DNA of 58,691 nt from Coptodactyla brooksi (lineage: Eukaryota; Arthropoda; Insecta; Coleoptera; Scarabaeidae). Shown piece after piece: positions 1 through 14,100 of this stretch. The notes beneath the pieces are model-generated. The model had not been told where the DNA came from and did no database searches. It saw only the letters and a program-made list of their open reading frames with translations. The DNA is taken from NCBI GenBank assembly GCA_033557675.1, contig JAWQRM010000001.1, positions 1-58,691 on the forward strand, read 5' to 3'. Both the position numbers and the translations under genes were made by a program. Position 1 is the stretch's first letter; every line of letters starts with the position of its first letter.

Positions 1-452
1 CAGGAACTCCCAATCAACATCATATGCATGGTCGATATTTTTACGGATCACCATTCAATAAAGTCCTCAGCGAGGACTTTTCCTATTTATTTATTTATTT
101 ATTATTTACTCGATTTTTTATTTGTTTGATATTACATATGTTATTTTTTATAGCATTGTACATATGTATATATGATATCTGTAAAATAGTAGATTTAGAC
201 TACGTATGTTTGGGATATCTTGGTGATGGAAACGTATGTATTATTTAGACATATTATTTTAAAACAGTTTCTTGGTGGATGGTTATCGCTTTTTTATTGA
301 ACTACATAGATTTGAAATCTGTTTCTATAAAATGCTTCTCATATTGCTTAAATGCTTCTTTAAGTTATAGTATAAAGTTATACAATGATTTTCTTCAGCG
401 CCACATGGATGGTAGCTTCCATTCACTATATAATTATTTCTCATTTTATCAG
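1..452. other. intron sequence, no gene seen
   Basis: AT-rich DNA upstream of the first recognisable exon. It contains a perfect 8-bp hairpin (61-68 with 72-79, loop AGC) followed by a TTTA-type simple repeat at about 82-109. I see no cysteine-rich frame and no convincing exon; presumably intron of the same gene. Confidence 0.6.
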
Positions 453-596
453 ATATAACATGCCTTTCACATACGGAGTGTTCTACTCAACAAGCTTGCA
501 TATATGGTAAATGTCAAAACCCATGCATAGTTGCAAATCCATGCAGCCTTCAACAAGATTGTCAAGTTCAAGATCATCAGCCAGTTTGCATCAAAG
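453..596 (+). CDS. dp: dumpy exon 1 of window: divergent DPY-like module
   Basis: 48 codons between an ATCAG acceptor and a GTACAG donor, phase 1 at both ends. It reads CLSHTECSTQQACIYGKC then QNPC, which has DPY spacing, followed by a reduced EGF-like half (CSLQQDC...HQPVC) that lacks the usual GDPF tail. The divergence from the later units suits the N-terminal part of the protein. Confidence 0.75.
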
Positions 597-3500
597 GTAC
601 AGTGTATATAGCCAAACAGCAAAATCGTTATCATTATCAAAAAGTCAGTGATCATATAATTACTAAACAAAACTCACTAATAAGTTCTCTTCATTAGACC
701 ACTATATTAATTTCAAATCAATATTTTAGTATGCCAATGTCAAAAAGCAACAGATTGTCCAGGATATGGTTACACTTGTGATGGTTGTAACTGTGTCAGA
801 CCAAGTAAGTAACGAAGAAATGATTTTAGTGAAATAAAAATAAGTGTTTCTTGCATTTTTAGCACCTTCAACTCCACCAGGTGTTAAAACTGGATGTGAA
901 CACTGTCCGCCAGGGGTGGCATGTGATCCAACAACAGGAGCATGTATCAAAGGTAAGCGAAAGCTATTACTTGAAAACTTTTCACCATCTCTCAATGTGT
1001 TGCTGTTTCATCCAACTAACTTAATAAATTTACTTTATTATTTCCAACTATACATGAAAACTATTGATTTAGCAAATACAATTTATGCAAAACCACAAGG
1101 ACTGGATATAGAACTAAACATACAGAAATATACAGAACGAAAATAAATTGCAGGTATTCATTATTGTATATTTCCATACGATGTACAAAATAACATCTTT
1201 TTCCTGAAAACTACGTATGGCACAGACCGCCTTTATATCACAATTTTTCCTCTTATTCTATATTTAATCGTAAACTTGCTATATCCTTCTATAATAACAA
1301 CTTTATTAGGTTGAGGGACTAGACTACACTTTTATGAATCGTCCTTTATTTCCTCACTAATCTTTACGCGTAGTTCTCTAATATTTCTTTAATGCTTTAA
1401 TATAACATGTAGATATAGCCTTTGTACATGTACTGTATATATAGTTTTAAACTAATTTTAGTTAATTTTACAATAATAGAGACCAGCACAACACCAGCCA
1501 CACTAACAGAAACACAAGCACCTATAACCAAACTACCTATTACCACCATAACAGTAAATTACACTACACAAACTGAAGAAACCATGATTAGCATGCTAGA
1601 AGCTAACCTAACTGCAAAAATACATGAGACCGCCGAAAAACCAATGTCTACAACCCAAATGGAGTTTACTAGCATCCCATTTGCATCGAATAGAACAACC
1701 ACTATAGCACCAACTAACATACCAGGATTCGAATTTACAAGTCAACATGTTTCAACTACTACTTCAAAAGAAGATGCTGCCACTATAATGACACCCAAAC
1801 AGTTTAGAACTCAGGAAACTACACCTACTATAGTAACAACCACAGAAGAAGAAGAGATTGTGGAGGTACCTCCCATAGAAATAACTAAAAAGCCTGAAAC
1901 ATCCATTATAACCAAAGTTGCAACTACTCTTGGAGTTAAACAAACTGAAACTGTGTTTGAAGAAACCACTTTACCAGGCATTGTAATCTACACAAAACCA
2001 GCAAAAGAAGTGATAAAGCCATCATCTGAAACACCATTAAATTTATTGACAGATGAATATACTCCTGTGAATGTAACAGAAATGAATGTTAAAGAAATCA
2101 CAATGTATACCACTTTAGAACCTGAAATTAAAACTAAGGTGATTGATGAAATTGCTCAACAAACTACACCTAGTGTGGCAAGTATTGTAACACCCAAAAC
2201 CACTACAACATATAAATTGAAGACAACTCCGGAAGTAGCTATGAAAACAACAGTAACAACACCAACAGCACTAGAACGAACAACAGTAACAACCTTAGAC
2301 ACAATAACAGAAAAATCGACTGTTTTTGAAGAACCGCCTAGTTTTGTTTCATCAATGAAAACAGTTGAGGTTACACCGGAAACGAAAGAAACTACAATTA
2401 TTCCTATAGAAAGTTCAACAATTTCTACAGAAAAAACTTCTAAATTCACAGTAACTGAAACCATACTGGAAAACAACACTATTTCAGTAACTCAAAACAC
2501 TCAAGCCACCGTACCTGGTAAAGAGGTTTTAACATCACTTAAAAGTGATATTGGAACGGAAATGCCATCTCTAGTAACAACAGAAAAAGAAGCTACCACA
2601 ACAACTAATATTGCACAAGTAGAAACAGTTAGAACACCTGTCGTAGAAACAACTAAGCCGGTGATTGAAACAACTTTCACAACTAAAATACCAACTGTGG
2701 TCGAGGAAGCAACTTCCAAGATGATGATTACATCTCCGGAAACAAGAACTTCTGAATCTCATGAAAAGGAAACGACATCAAAAGAAATTGAAACTACTGC
2801 AGAAAGCACTTCAACTGTTGTTGAAATGCCATCAAAAATAACTGATTCGCCATTAATAACGAGAGTTTACGAGCAAACTACCGAATATGCCGAAAAAGAA
2901 ATAACACTGATGTCAAGAATTCCAACATTAAAAACAACGGAAATTGAACAATTTACAAAAATTGGGCTAACAGCTCAAATTGGTAGTACAACTGAAAGAA
3001 TTGTAAGACCATCTACAATTGAAATAGGCACAACAGGTGCTTCTACAGAAGTTGCAGTTGATAAAGAACAAAAGACGACAATAGGTGAAGCAGAAAGGAA
3101 AACAACATCAGAAGAACCCAAAACCAGCAAACTGATAACAACTTTGGAAAAAGATAGTACTGTTCCAAGCATAAACACGACCACAGGGACAGAAGAAGTA
3201 ACAACAGAGTATGGACTAACAAGACCATACACCACAATTCTTAAGCAGGAAACAACTATAGGTTTGAAAGAACCCACAACAGAATATAAGATAGGAGCAC
3301 CCAAGACTGACGAAGCAAATGTAACTGAAGGAGAATATACTAGAAAAGAAACAATACCCCGGCAGACAACTATTCCTGTGCAGGAAGTAACTACACCAAC
3401 ACCTCAAGTTTATACAACTACCTCTGAAGGAGAACAGATAACTAAACAAGCCCCATTTTCCAGAGAGACAACAATTCTTGTGCAAAAAATAACGCCAAGC

Positions 3501-5085
3501 ATCATAGAAACAACAAGTGAACTTAAAGTAACAACACCTAAGGTGTATACAACCACGATTGAGGGAGATATTATAACCACATACAAGGAAGGGATTTTAA
3601 CTCCAAAAACCAGTACTCAATACACAGAAGAAACGGAAGTTTATACAACAACAGACGAAGAAGAATCGTTGCAACAACAGACAGGCACAGATGTAGCACA
3701 AACTACACAATCTGTTTCCTCTGTAGGCGAAACAACATCACATATAGGAGAAACAACTACTGGATATAAGCCAACAATAATAGAGGGTGTTACTACAAAT
3801 GTCACGACAATGCCATCTATTTCCAAAGAAACAACTCCAGTTTTAGAAGAAATGTTCACTAGGTTGACATCACCTAATATTTATACAACCGCCAAAGAGG
3901 AAAAAATAACAAAGGACAGATTAAGTACAACTGAAACAAAAGAAAGTACTCTTTTACCAGTAACAACTAGTACTGTAATAGAACAAACAACCTTAAGCCC
4001 AGAATTATCCACTGAATATAGAATAACACATGACATTTATTCAAGTACTGCAGGAGAAACAAAAAGTGTAATAACAACAGAAATGAGTGGTGCAATTCAT
4101 ACAAAGAAAATAAGTACAGGGCTAGTTGAAACAAGTACAGAATATAAGGTAACCAATGGGACTGTTATAGAGAAAATAACTTCGAATGCAGAATCAACCA
4201 CTGAATATAAGTCAACAACACCTAAAATTTATATAACTAGCGGTAAAGAAGAAGAGACCACTAAAGAAAGAGAAACCACAGTAACAACTTCTGAAGAACA
4301 CACAACTACTAGTGAGAAAATAAGTCCACCCATTGAATATACTACAATAACTAATGTTATTACAACACCAAAATCAGTGGTAACTACAAGTAAGCAACGA
4401 GTGGTAACTGGTATTTCTGAAGAAACAACTGTGTTTATTGAAAGGACAATGCCAGAAATAGAGATGCTAACTACACAAAATTACACTGTGGTAGAAGACG
4501 TTGAAACAACACCACTAATGACATACACAACTGTATTTCCAATAGGACCAACACAACTAACAACCACAGAAATAACGAGTAGTAAAAATATTACAGAGGT
4601 TGAAGCTAATATAACTAGAGGATGGTGTGAACTTGACTATGATTGTAACCCGTACGAGTCATGCTTAAATAATGTTTGCACTAATCCTTGCACTGAAAAG
4701 GGAATATGTGCCTCAAATGCGATCTGTACTATACATAACCATGCTCCAATATGTATGTGTCCAGAGGGGTATAGTGGAGACCCGAAAACGAACTGTTTGC
4801 AAGGTATACAGTATTATTACTTATCTATTTTTGAATAAAGTACACATACGTTTATACATATTATGTATCCAGTGAAACTCCAAATTGAATATAAAAATAT
4901 ACAGTTCACTATAAAAGTATTAATTAAACCTTGTCGTCTTGTATATTACATATAACTAGTCCTTAGAACGTCAATCACGTATAACATTAATCACATTATG
5001 CTGCCAGTGTATTATATGCTACATTCTTATATTTGAAATTGTGTATAGAAACCCTTCTTTTCATTTTTCAATTATATTCATACAC

Positions 5086-5127
<42 letters not shown>

Positions 5128-8100
5128 TTATCTGCATGTGTGTTTCATTAACTATACATTTTAGGCATATAGCTATAGGAATTCAGTTTTATGGTGTATT
5201 TATTCCATAAGAATTCCATATAAAATTAAAAGTGAATTCCATAAGATTCACTTTTAATTTAACCTGATGTGAATCAACTTTTTTCTTAAATAGACTGCTA
5301 TACTTGTTTCTCTTACCTTATTGATAACGACAATTTTTGTCCCAAGTTGAGGTTTGGAATCTTTGGCTTTGTAACAAAAGCCAAATCAAATCCATAATAC
5401 GTCATGCGAAGCAAGGAAGAGAACAAATGCATATGTCATGTTATTGTTACTAAAAGACGATTCGTCAGTCTACAGAATTTTAGATATTGATGGAGAGCGC
5501 CAATTACATACATAAACATATGTAAAAGTACATAAACATGACTTCTACGTTTATTAACTTTTATGTCAGATCATAGCACCCTTGGGAAATTAAATATCTG
5601 ACCTACGATTTATTGTAAAGGTACTCTTATGTTAAAACTTTTAACAGGAGTCTTCTTTGTTCAATAAGCAAAAAAAGTTGTACAATTCCATTAATAGAAA
5701 ATGGTTATATGCTTCAAATGTGTAGTTAATCAGCTTTTGACATTACATAATACAGTATATAGTATGCATCTAAGTTATATATAAAAAATTGTTATTTTAG
5801 TTATATGTACAAAAGAAAATGAAAGGAGTTAATTACACTGTGTAATTAATACAAATTTTGAATGGAGATGACCTGGACATTACTAATTTTAACAAACTTC
5901 ATGATGTATTAATACCAATGGGCATCTAACATAATTCACAAGTAATAAACTAATATTTGTTATGAATGTAATTTCCACGTGATCTCCTTATGTAATTACT
6001 GTGATAACAACATGTATATCAACTGTACTAATCTATAATATTCAATAACTCTTAACCAGAACCCCCACAGTCGAAATTGCATAAGTGTACGTCTGACTTC
6101 GATTGTTTGGAAAGCGAGGCTTGCTACATGTCCTGGTGCCACAATGCGTGCGAAATACCTAACATCTGTGCAGAAACGGCCAAGTGCCAAACGAAAATGC
6201 ACAGGCCTATTTGCACCTGTCCAATGGGATATGAAGGAAATCCAGCAGTCAAATGTTTTAAGCCTCATCCAAGTAAGACTTAACCTTAACATAAAGATCT
6301 TTTAACGAGATGAGATCTCATTACTAAAGTAAAATTTCACTTTCAGTAAAATTATTGCATTTTGAACCTGATGAGATCTTATCTTCTCCTGATCTTGACC
6401 TTATTGATTTAACAACACTTAACGTTGATTAACCTGTTAAGTAACAACCTGTACCTGTATAGCGTACGTTGGTGTATTATAAAATGTACATAACTGGAAA
6501 ATTAGTTCTGTAAAAATCGTTGTACATTCCTCACATGTAAAGTTCTTTTTCTCTTTCTCTTTTGCACCTCTTCTCCATCTTCTATGTGTGTCACACACTA
6601 GTCGGTTGCACCTCAAATGAAGATTGTCCACTTACGGAAGCTTGCATCGGAGGCGCTTGTCAAAGACCATGTGATGTTCATGATCCGTGCACGCAACATG
6701 CTGTATGCATCAATACTTACCATGGGTCAGATTGTAGCTGCATTGAAGGATATCAAGGAAATGGATATATTGGATGTGTACCAGGTATCAACATGTTGTA
6801 TGCTATGAACGATATCACTAACACTGTTTCTTTAGTGTTAGAAGGACCACCGGTATGTCAATATAATGAAGATTGCCCACCAGATAAACTATGTGATAGA
6901 CTAAACAGAAGATGTATCAACGCATGCTTTGATGACTCCTGTGGTGAAAATGCGAATTGTATACCAAAAAATCATGGAACAGATTGCCAGTGTTTACCTG
7001 GATTTATCGGCAATCCTTATATACTCTGCAACAAAGGTAGAAATGTTCATTTCTATATCATCCAAATGTACTGTATATTACTGTGTTGTAGTTCAAGGAT
7101 GCAGAAGTGATCAAGAATGCTCTCCATCTGAAGCGTGCATTACTGGAAAATGCAGATCACCTTGTAAATGTGGAATCAATGCCAACTGTGAGGTCAACAA
7201 TCATAAAGCCACTTGTAAATGTCCACCAGGCTATACAGGACTTGCTTCAATAGAATGTCGTCCACCATCCAATCCTTGTGATCCTAATCCTTGTGGGCTG
7301 AACGCTTTATGCGAAATAGATAATGGAGTCAGTCCAATCTGCTATTGCCCTAAAGGGCTTACAGGAAATCCATTTAAAAATTGCAGTAAGTAGTTCACTA
7401 CTTCTTTGTATTTCTTCTCATCACATACCTTCCTTTCAGTACCCGAAGGTGACGAGTGTACGCCAAATCCCTGTGGTCCTAATACAGGATGTCGAGTGGT
7501 AGTAGGAAAAGCAATTTGTTTCTGTTTACCAGAATTCGAAGGTACACCACCGCACACACCTTGTACTTTGCCGATCCATCCATGTGACCCATCGCCATGC
7601 GGCCCTAATACCCAATGCACCATCTTAGGAAATGGATTTGCAAAGTGCACTTGCTTGAATGGCTATGTGGAAGATCCTAATACTATCAGAGGATGTACAG
7701 AACCCATCAATCCTTGTCAACCAAATCCTTGTGGACAAAATGCATTGTGCGATCCTCAAAGACAACCAGTTTGTTTCTGCCCAGAGGGAACAGTGGGTAA
7801 TGCTTTCAGGACATGCATGGTTCCACCAGCAACGAGATGTCAACCAGGGCCATGTGGAGTCAATTCAGATTGTTATATAGCAGCGAATAACCAAGAACAG
7901 TGTTTCTGTAAACCAGGATATATTGGGGACCCTTACTCAGGTTGTAGACAAAAGCCACCTAGTCCGTGTGTACCAAATCCGTGTAGCCCCGGTGCTATCT
8001 GTATAGTTTCGCTAAGTGGACAGTCTCTTTGTCAATGCCCACCAGGTTTTGGAGGCGATCCCACTGGACCTGAAGGATGTCACGGATTCGAATGTTTAGA

Positions 8101-11100
8101 TGATGATGATTGTGGTGATAAACAAGCATGTATGGCCCACAGGTGTAGAGATCCTTGCCCTGGGTCCTGTGGTATCAATGCTTATTGTAGGGTGGAACAG
8201 CATCATCCAGTTTGCACTTGTAACCCTGGTTTTAGTGGAAACCCTGTTATGCGATGCTCACCAATACCAAAACCACTCCCACCTCAAAATCCTTGTTTGC
8301 CAAGCCCATGTGGCTTGAACACGATTTGTAAAGTCATAGGTAACAGAGCTGTTTGTTCATGTATTAGTGATTTCACTGGAGACCCACAATTCGGTTGCCA
8401 ACCTGAATGCATCATCAATTCTGATTGTTCGTCAGATAGAACTTGCATCAACAGACATTGTATTAGTCCATGCACAATAGGAAATATCTGCGGACTGAAT
8501 GCTGAATGTATGGTGGAACACCACACTCCAACTTGTAAATGCAGAGAAGGTTTTTATGGCAATGCTTTTATTCAATGTCTACCAAAACCAATAATTGAAA
8601 TTCCTGGTGTTAACATCTCAAGACCATGTACACCATCTTCATGTGGGCCTTCGGATATCTGCGCAGCTTATGATGGGCAAATAGCTATATGCGATCCATG
8701 TCTAACACCAAACGCTATCTATGATCCAAAATGTCGTCCAGAATGTTTAATAAATGCTGATTGTCCTTTTGATAAAGCTTGTATTGGGCAAATATGCTCG
8801 GATCCATGTCCCGGATCTTGCGGATTCAGAGCTATTTGTAGTGTAGTAAATCATGCACCGGTATGTGCGTGCTCAGCCCACTTAAGAGGAAATCCTTTTG
8901 AGCAATGTGTTGAGATGCCTCAAGAAGAACCTATGTTAAAAGAAACTTGCGAAAATGTTAGGTGTGGCGCTAACGCATTCTGTAAGGAAGAAAATAATGC
9001 TCTGAATTGTATTTGTAAGCCAGGTTTCTTTGGAAATCCTTGGATTGTTTGTAGACCTGAATGTGTAATAGATCCTGATTGTCCTCAAATTCAATCTTGT
9101 GTGAATAATAAGTGTATGGATCCTTGTATAGGTGTTTGTGGTGTTAATGCTAAATGTAGATCAGTACACCATTCTCCTATATGTTACTGTCCTGAAGGAT
9201 ACACTGGCGATGCCTTTGTTTCATGTTATCCTTACACAGTTGGAAAAATACCATCTGGTGGTACTGATATAAACCCATGTGATCCATCACCATGTGGTCC
9301 TTTTAGTAGATGTCTAATTTCGTCACAAGGATACGCAACATGTTCATGTTTGCCAACATTCAAAGGAACACCTCCAGCATGTCGGCCAGAATGTGTAATA
9401 AGCTCAGAATGTCCACAAAATAAAGGGTGTGTCAACCAAAAGTGTGTTGATCCTTGTCCCGGAACTTGTGGTTTTAATGCCGTGTGCGCTGTAATAAATC
9501 ATAATCCAATATGTTATTGCCAGAAAGGATTCCAAGGAGATCCTTTCATCAGTTGTGCAGTTGCTGAACATCCAATAGTTCTACCACAACCAAGAAATCC
9601 ATGCGACTCTAGCATATCACCATGTGGGCCTAATTCTATATGCCAAGTCAAACAAGATAGACCAGTGTGTTCCTGTATTGCTAATTATATCGGTACACCA
9701 CCTCATTGCAGACCTGAATGTGTTCGTAGCAGTGAATGTCCTAAAACTAAAGCATGTGTTCAAGAGAAATGTGTGGACCCGTGCATTGAAGCATGTGGGA
9801 GAAATGCGGAATGCAATATTATTAACCATCAAGCTTTTTGTATTTGCAATCAAGGCTATGAAGGAGATGCTTTCGTTGGATGTACTAAAACAATTGATAG
9901 AATGGAAACTGCATGCAACCCAAGCCCTTGTGGGCAAAACACAATTTGTGCAGTTGAAAATAATCGAGCTGTATGCAAATGTATTCCACCATATATTGGA
10001 AATCCGTATACGGGCGGTTGCAAACCAGAGTGTACCACAGATGCGGAATGTCCAAGTCATGAATCATGTCTGTCAAATTATTGTAGGAACCCCTGTGAAG
10101 GACTCTGTGGGGTAAATACCGAATGCCGTGTGGTTAACCACGTTCCTCAATGTAATTGCTTCCCTGGTTTTGTTGGGAACCCATACTCATCCTGTAGGCA
10201 GGAAGAACCGACACCAACACAAAATCCATGTCAACCATCAACTTGTGGGCCAAACAGCAATTGCAGAATATCAAACGGGCACCCCATCTGTTCATGTTCG
10301 GTTGGTTTCTTTGGTGTGCCACCAAGATGTCGCCCGGAATGTGTCGTCACCTCAGAATGTTCAAACGATAAAGCTTGCATAAATCAAAAATGTTTAGACC
10401 CATGTCCAGGAACATGTGGCATCGAAGCCAGATGCGAGGTGATTAATCACTCTCCAATTTGTTCGTGCCCACCACGTTTTACTGGTGATCCATTCATACA
10501 ATGTGTAAAGGAAGGTTTGTTTTTCTCTTATCTTCACTCAAATCACGTTCTTTTAACTATTCATTTTTTCTTATTTTTCTCTAGAACCTCGAACGCCACC
10601 GACAAGATCTCCATGCATACCATCACCATGTGGACTAAACGCCGAATGTCGAGTAATTGAAAATAGACCAGTTTGTTCTTGTCTCCCAGGATTACTAGGG
10701 GCACCACCCAATTGTAGACCCGAATGTGTAATCAATCAAGAATGTCCACCCCATTTGTCCTGCATCAATAAAAAATGCCAAAATCCATGTGATGGATCCT
10801 GTGGACTGAATGCCCAGTGTACTGTTTTGAACCACAGGCCAGTTTGCTTGTGCATCGAAGGTTTTGAAGGAGACCCTTTCAGTGGTTGCCGTCAGATACA
10901 AGGTAAGTGGAAAATTTTTAGTTTCCTGTTTCTAGTTCCAGAGCTTACCTATCTGCAGTTGCTTTACTTTCAAACCCAGCTTATATGTCGATGGTATTTT
11001 CAGTGGTGATTACTTATGTTTATATTAAAATACTAAAGTCAAATCATAAAACATTGTTGCAAACTTTTTCATAAAATCTGGCTGGAAATTAATAACATAT

Positions 11101-14100
11101 TAGTAACTAGAAAAGAAAGAAATGCTCAATTATTTAAGCTAATTTATTGATATACTTATAATTTTGGTTTTAGGTGTACAAAAGATCAACTGTTGTTGTT
11201 TTAATTAAATTATACCACTTTGTAATTTTGCTGAGATTGCCGCGTCATATAAGTTTGTTCATGTTGTCTATACATATTTCAATGCATTCTAGTCATCAAT
11301 ATTCCCACGAACCCTTGCAACCCATCACCATGTGGTGCAAATGCTATTTGCAAAGAAAACAATGGCTACGGCTCGTGTACATGCTTGCCCGACTATTTTG
11401 GTGACCCGTACGTAAACTGCCGACCAGAATGCCTTATCAATGATGACTGTCCACTTGACAAAGCTTGTTTCAATAAGAAATGCAAAGATCCTTGTCCTGG
11501 AACATGCGGAGTCAATGCATTATGTACTGTTATAAAGCACAACCCAATTTGTACTTGCCCAACTGGTTTTGAAGGAAATGCATTCAATTTCTGCACTGAA
11601 ATTCGCGAAATAAGTACGTCAGGTTTAAGCATACTTGTCGCCCATTATATAACCAACATTTTGTTTTACGTGTGGTAGGAGTTGAAGTACCTGTAGATCC
11701 ATGTAAGCCATCTCCTTGTGGTTTATACTCTATATGTCGTGTGCAAGAAGGTAGACCTGTTTGTTCTTGCGCAGTCGGTTATCAAGGAGCTCCTCCTATG
11801 TGTAGACCTGAATGTGTTATAAACGCGGAATGCCCATTGAACAAAGCTTGTTCAAATCAAATGTGTGTAGACCCATGTTCTGGTACATGTGGATACAATG
11901 CCTTATGCAGAGTAGTCAATCATGTACCAATATGTAGTTGTCAATCGGAATATACAGGAGATCCATTCACTCAATGTATTTTGGCACCAAGTAAGTCAGT
12001 TTCCTTCAGACCATTCCATAAAAGGCCATTCACCCACTCATCCTGTTTGACATTATTTTTTAGAACTTTTAGAAGATGTGCCAAAACGACCATGTACACC
12101 TAATCCTTGTGGTCCCTATTCGGAATGTAGGGAAATTGAAAATAGAGCAGTGTGCTCTTGTAAAACAAACTACTTTGGGCAATCACCAAATTGTAGACCT
12201 GAATGTGTCATAAATTCGGAATGTTTGCTGTCTTTAGCTTGTGTCCACCAGAAATGCGTAGATCCATGTCCCGGATCCTGCGGAGCAAATGCCCAGTGTA
12301 ATGTAGTGAACCATACTCCTGTATGCTATTGCCTAAATGGTTTTACTGGAGATGCCTTTTCCGGTTGCTATGAAAGTAAGCCTCCAATTCTTGTATAATT
12401 AACTTCACTCTACTACCACTTACTACTATTACTACTACTACTCACATTGTTAATGTAAAATTAATCTTCTCTAACTAATTGTAAAAATTAGAAATAGATA
12501 GTGTTAGTAACAAATTGGAAAAGAGTTGGGGCCATAATATAATAAGTTAAGCTGTTCTAAACTGATTATAATAACTACTAAACTAATTTGCACAGTTAGA
12601 AAATTAGATTACGTCACAAGTTAATTTAAGTCAATAATGCATATATCTGTTATGCTATGAGATAGAAACCGAGAGCTGTATAGAACATTTTTACATTATT
12701 CCAAATTACTAAAATTTAATTATTTTTATTTAGGTATTAAATATAAGCCTAAACTGTATTTGAAGTTATCAACACTTTTGATGATTAATAAAACAGAGAA
12801 GCCCACATTTTCTAAAATTTTAAAAATGTGCCATAAAATGAAGTGCAGTTAACCATTATAGTGAAGATATCCATGACATGCAAAAAAATTATAAGTTGCT
12901 TCCTAAGTAATACCGAAAAGAGAGTGATTCTGAAGGTCAATTTGAGAAACAAGTCTCTAGAAACATATGGCTGCAAATGCTCTTTGTTGCGATATTGCAT
13001 CTTGAAATATGTTGGTTTTTGATAGATTCATTTTTATCACAGATTGAATGATTTCTTTAGAGCAATGAAAACCATGAAAACCTCATGTTAAATTAATTCC
13101 AGTTTCTATTGTTTAAACCATTATTATGCATATCATTGTATTTGTCATTTTTGGTTCATTCGTTTGGTAATCGCACTTTTGCTCAGTGTCGATATCTCAT
13201 CAATGCTGTATTGGGCAGGAGACTTGATTCAGTTCCAGAGATTCCTTACTTTATTTGACATTTTGTCTTTATATTAAAATCGCATTAAGTTCATTATATA
13301 AATGTTTGTAACGAGTTGAATTTCAGAAACAAATTGGTACAGCGCGCAGCTTTAGCCTCGAGTCATTGATCAGAGTCGGCGCCAGCGTCCTCGTTTATTT
13401 TTCCCATTTTGTCATCACGACAGATTATATTTTAACTAAATAGAATATTGCAATGCACTTTTAAACGGTGCATTGCAATATTGGTGTACGCTTGCTTTTT
13501 TCTAACATAAATTAAAAGAAGATCTCAGCTTGATTTCTTGTTGTTTATATTTTATTATTGCGGTCAGACTTCTAACTTAGTAAAAACATATTTATGTTTT
13601 CTGTCTTTTATCCATAAGAAAATATTTGTTCACTTGCATTATCATAACTTAAGTATATAATATCAGAAAATCTATTCCAACCCATCAGTTACATTATAAT
13701 CTAACTAATATATTATGAAACAAAAGCTAATATAATCGATTGGTTACTGAAAAGAAACGTACCGCTTCCAGAAGTGATACTTAACTGCTTTAAATTTACA
13801 AAATTGCAGTAAAGTAAATTTACCCAACATTAATGGGCAAGAAGCAAAAAGTTTCAATATCAACAGAGGAGTAACGGAAGGAGATAGTCTATTGAGCACC
13901 TCCTTCAACCTGGTGCTAGAAAGGAATTAGCAGAACGAGAGATAGACCACAAAAAATGGTCTATGTATATGATCTAACTTTGCTGAAAGAAAAATGGAAA
14001 AAGAATTGAAGGACAGAGTGCAAATAGGGGAAAAACACAATAAATAACTCCAGACTGAGGGTAGGAAATTTCGATGTTGAAATAGACAATTCCTTCAATT

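Larger units (their letters stand above)
4804..6059. other. dp: 1.26-kb intron
   Basis: AT-rich, no coding frame. It holds a TA dinucleotide run (about 5085-5123), a perfect 15-bp inverted repeat (5223-5260) and a smaller hairpin (5362-5385). Confidence 0.8.

Noticed and set aside
61..109. GC hairpin followed by T-rich run as a terminator
   Set aside because: The gene is a spliced eukaryotic gene, and this is an intronic hairpin beside a TTTA repeat.
1422..1479. An ATG with a hydrophobic stretch (ILVNFTII) opening directly into the mucin-like frame, as if a signal peptide and gene start
   Set aside because: A clear phase-1 acceptor lies at 1478-1479, upstream exons share strand and phase, and the stretch reads like AT-rich intron. 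An alternative promoter cannot be excluded.
2156..2479. Val/Ser-rich minus-strand open frames opposite the mucin exon (also 2501-2719, 2975-3304)
   Set aside because: They mirror the biased ACA/GAA codon use of the + strand exon and show no domain.
6346..6434. Acceptor-like TTTCACTTTCAG followed by 29 open codons (LLHFEPDEILSSPDLDLID) and a stop
   Set aside because: No cysteines, no donor in phase and no polyadenylation signal seen; probably chance in an intron.
9617..10060. Long minus-strand and shifted open frames opposite the EGF/DPY exons, repeated all along the gene
   Set aside because: Recurring by-products of the repetitive Cys codons of the real frame; they end wherever the + strand exons end.
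12812..13000. 62-codon minus-strand open frame in the 4-kb intron
   Set aside because: No recognisable family and weak composition; may be old transposon DNA but unsupported.
13444..13482. The hairpin as a microRNA precursor
   Set aside because: Stem is only 15 bp and flanks do not pair; far shorter than a normal precursor.
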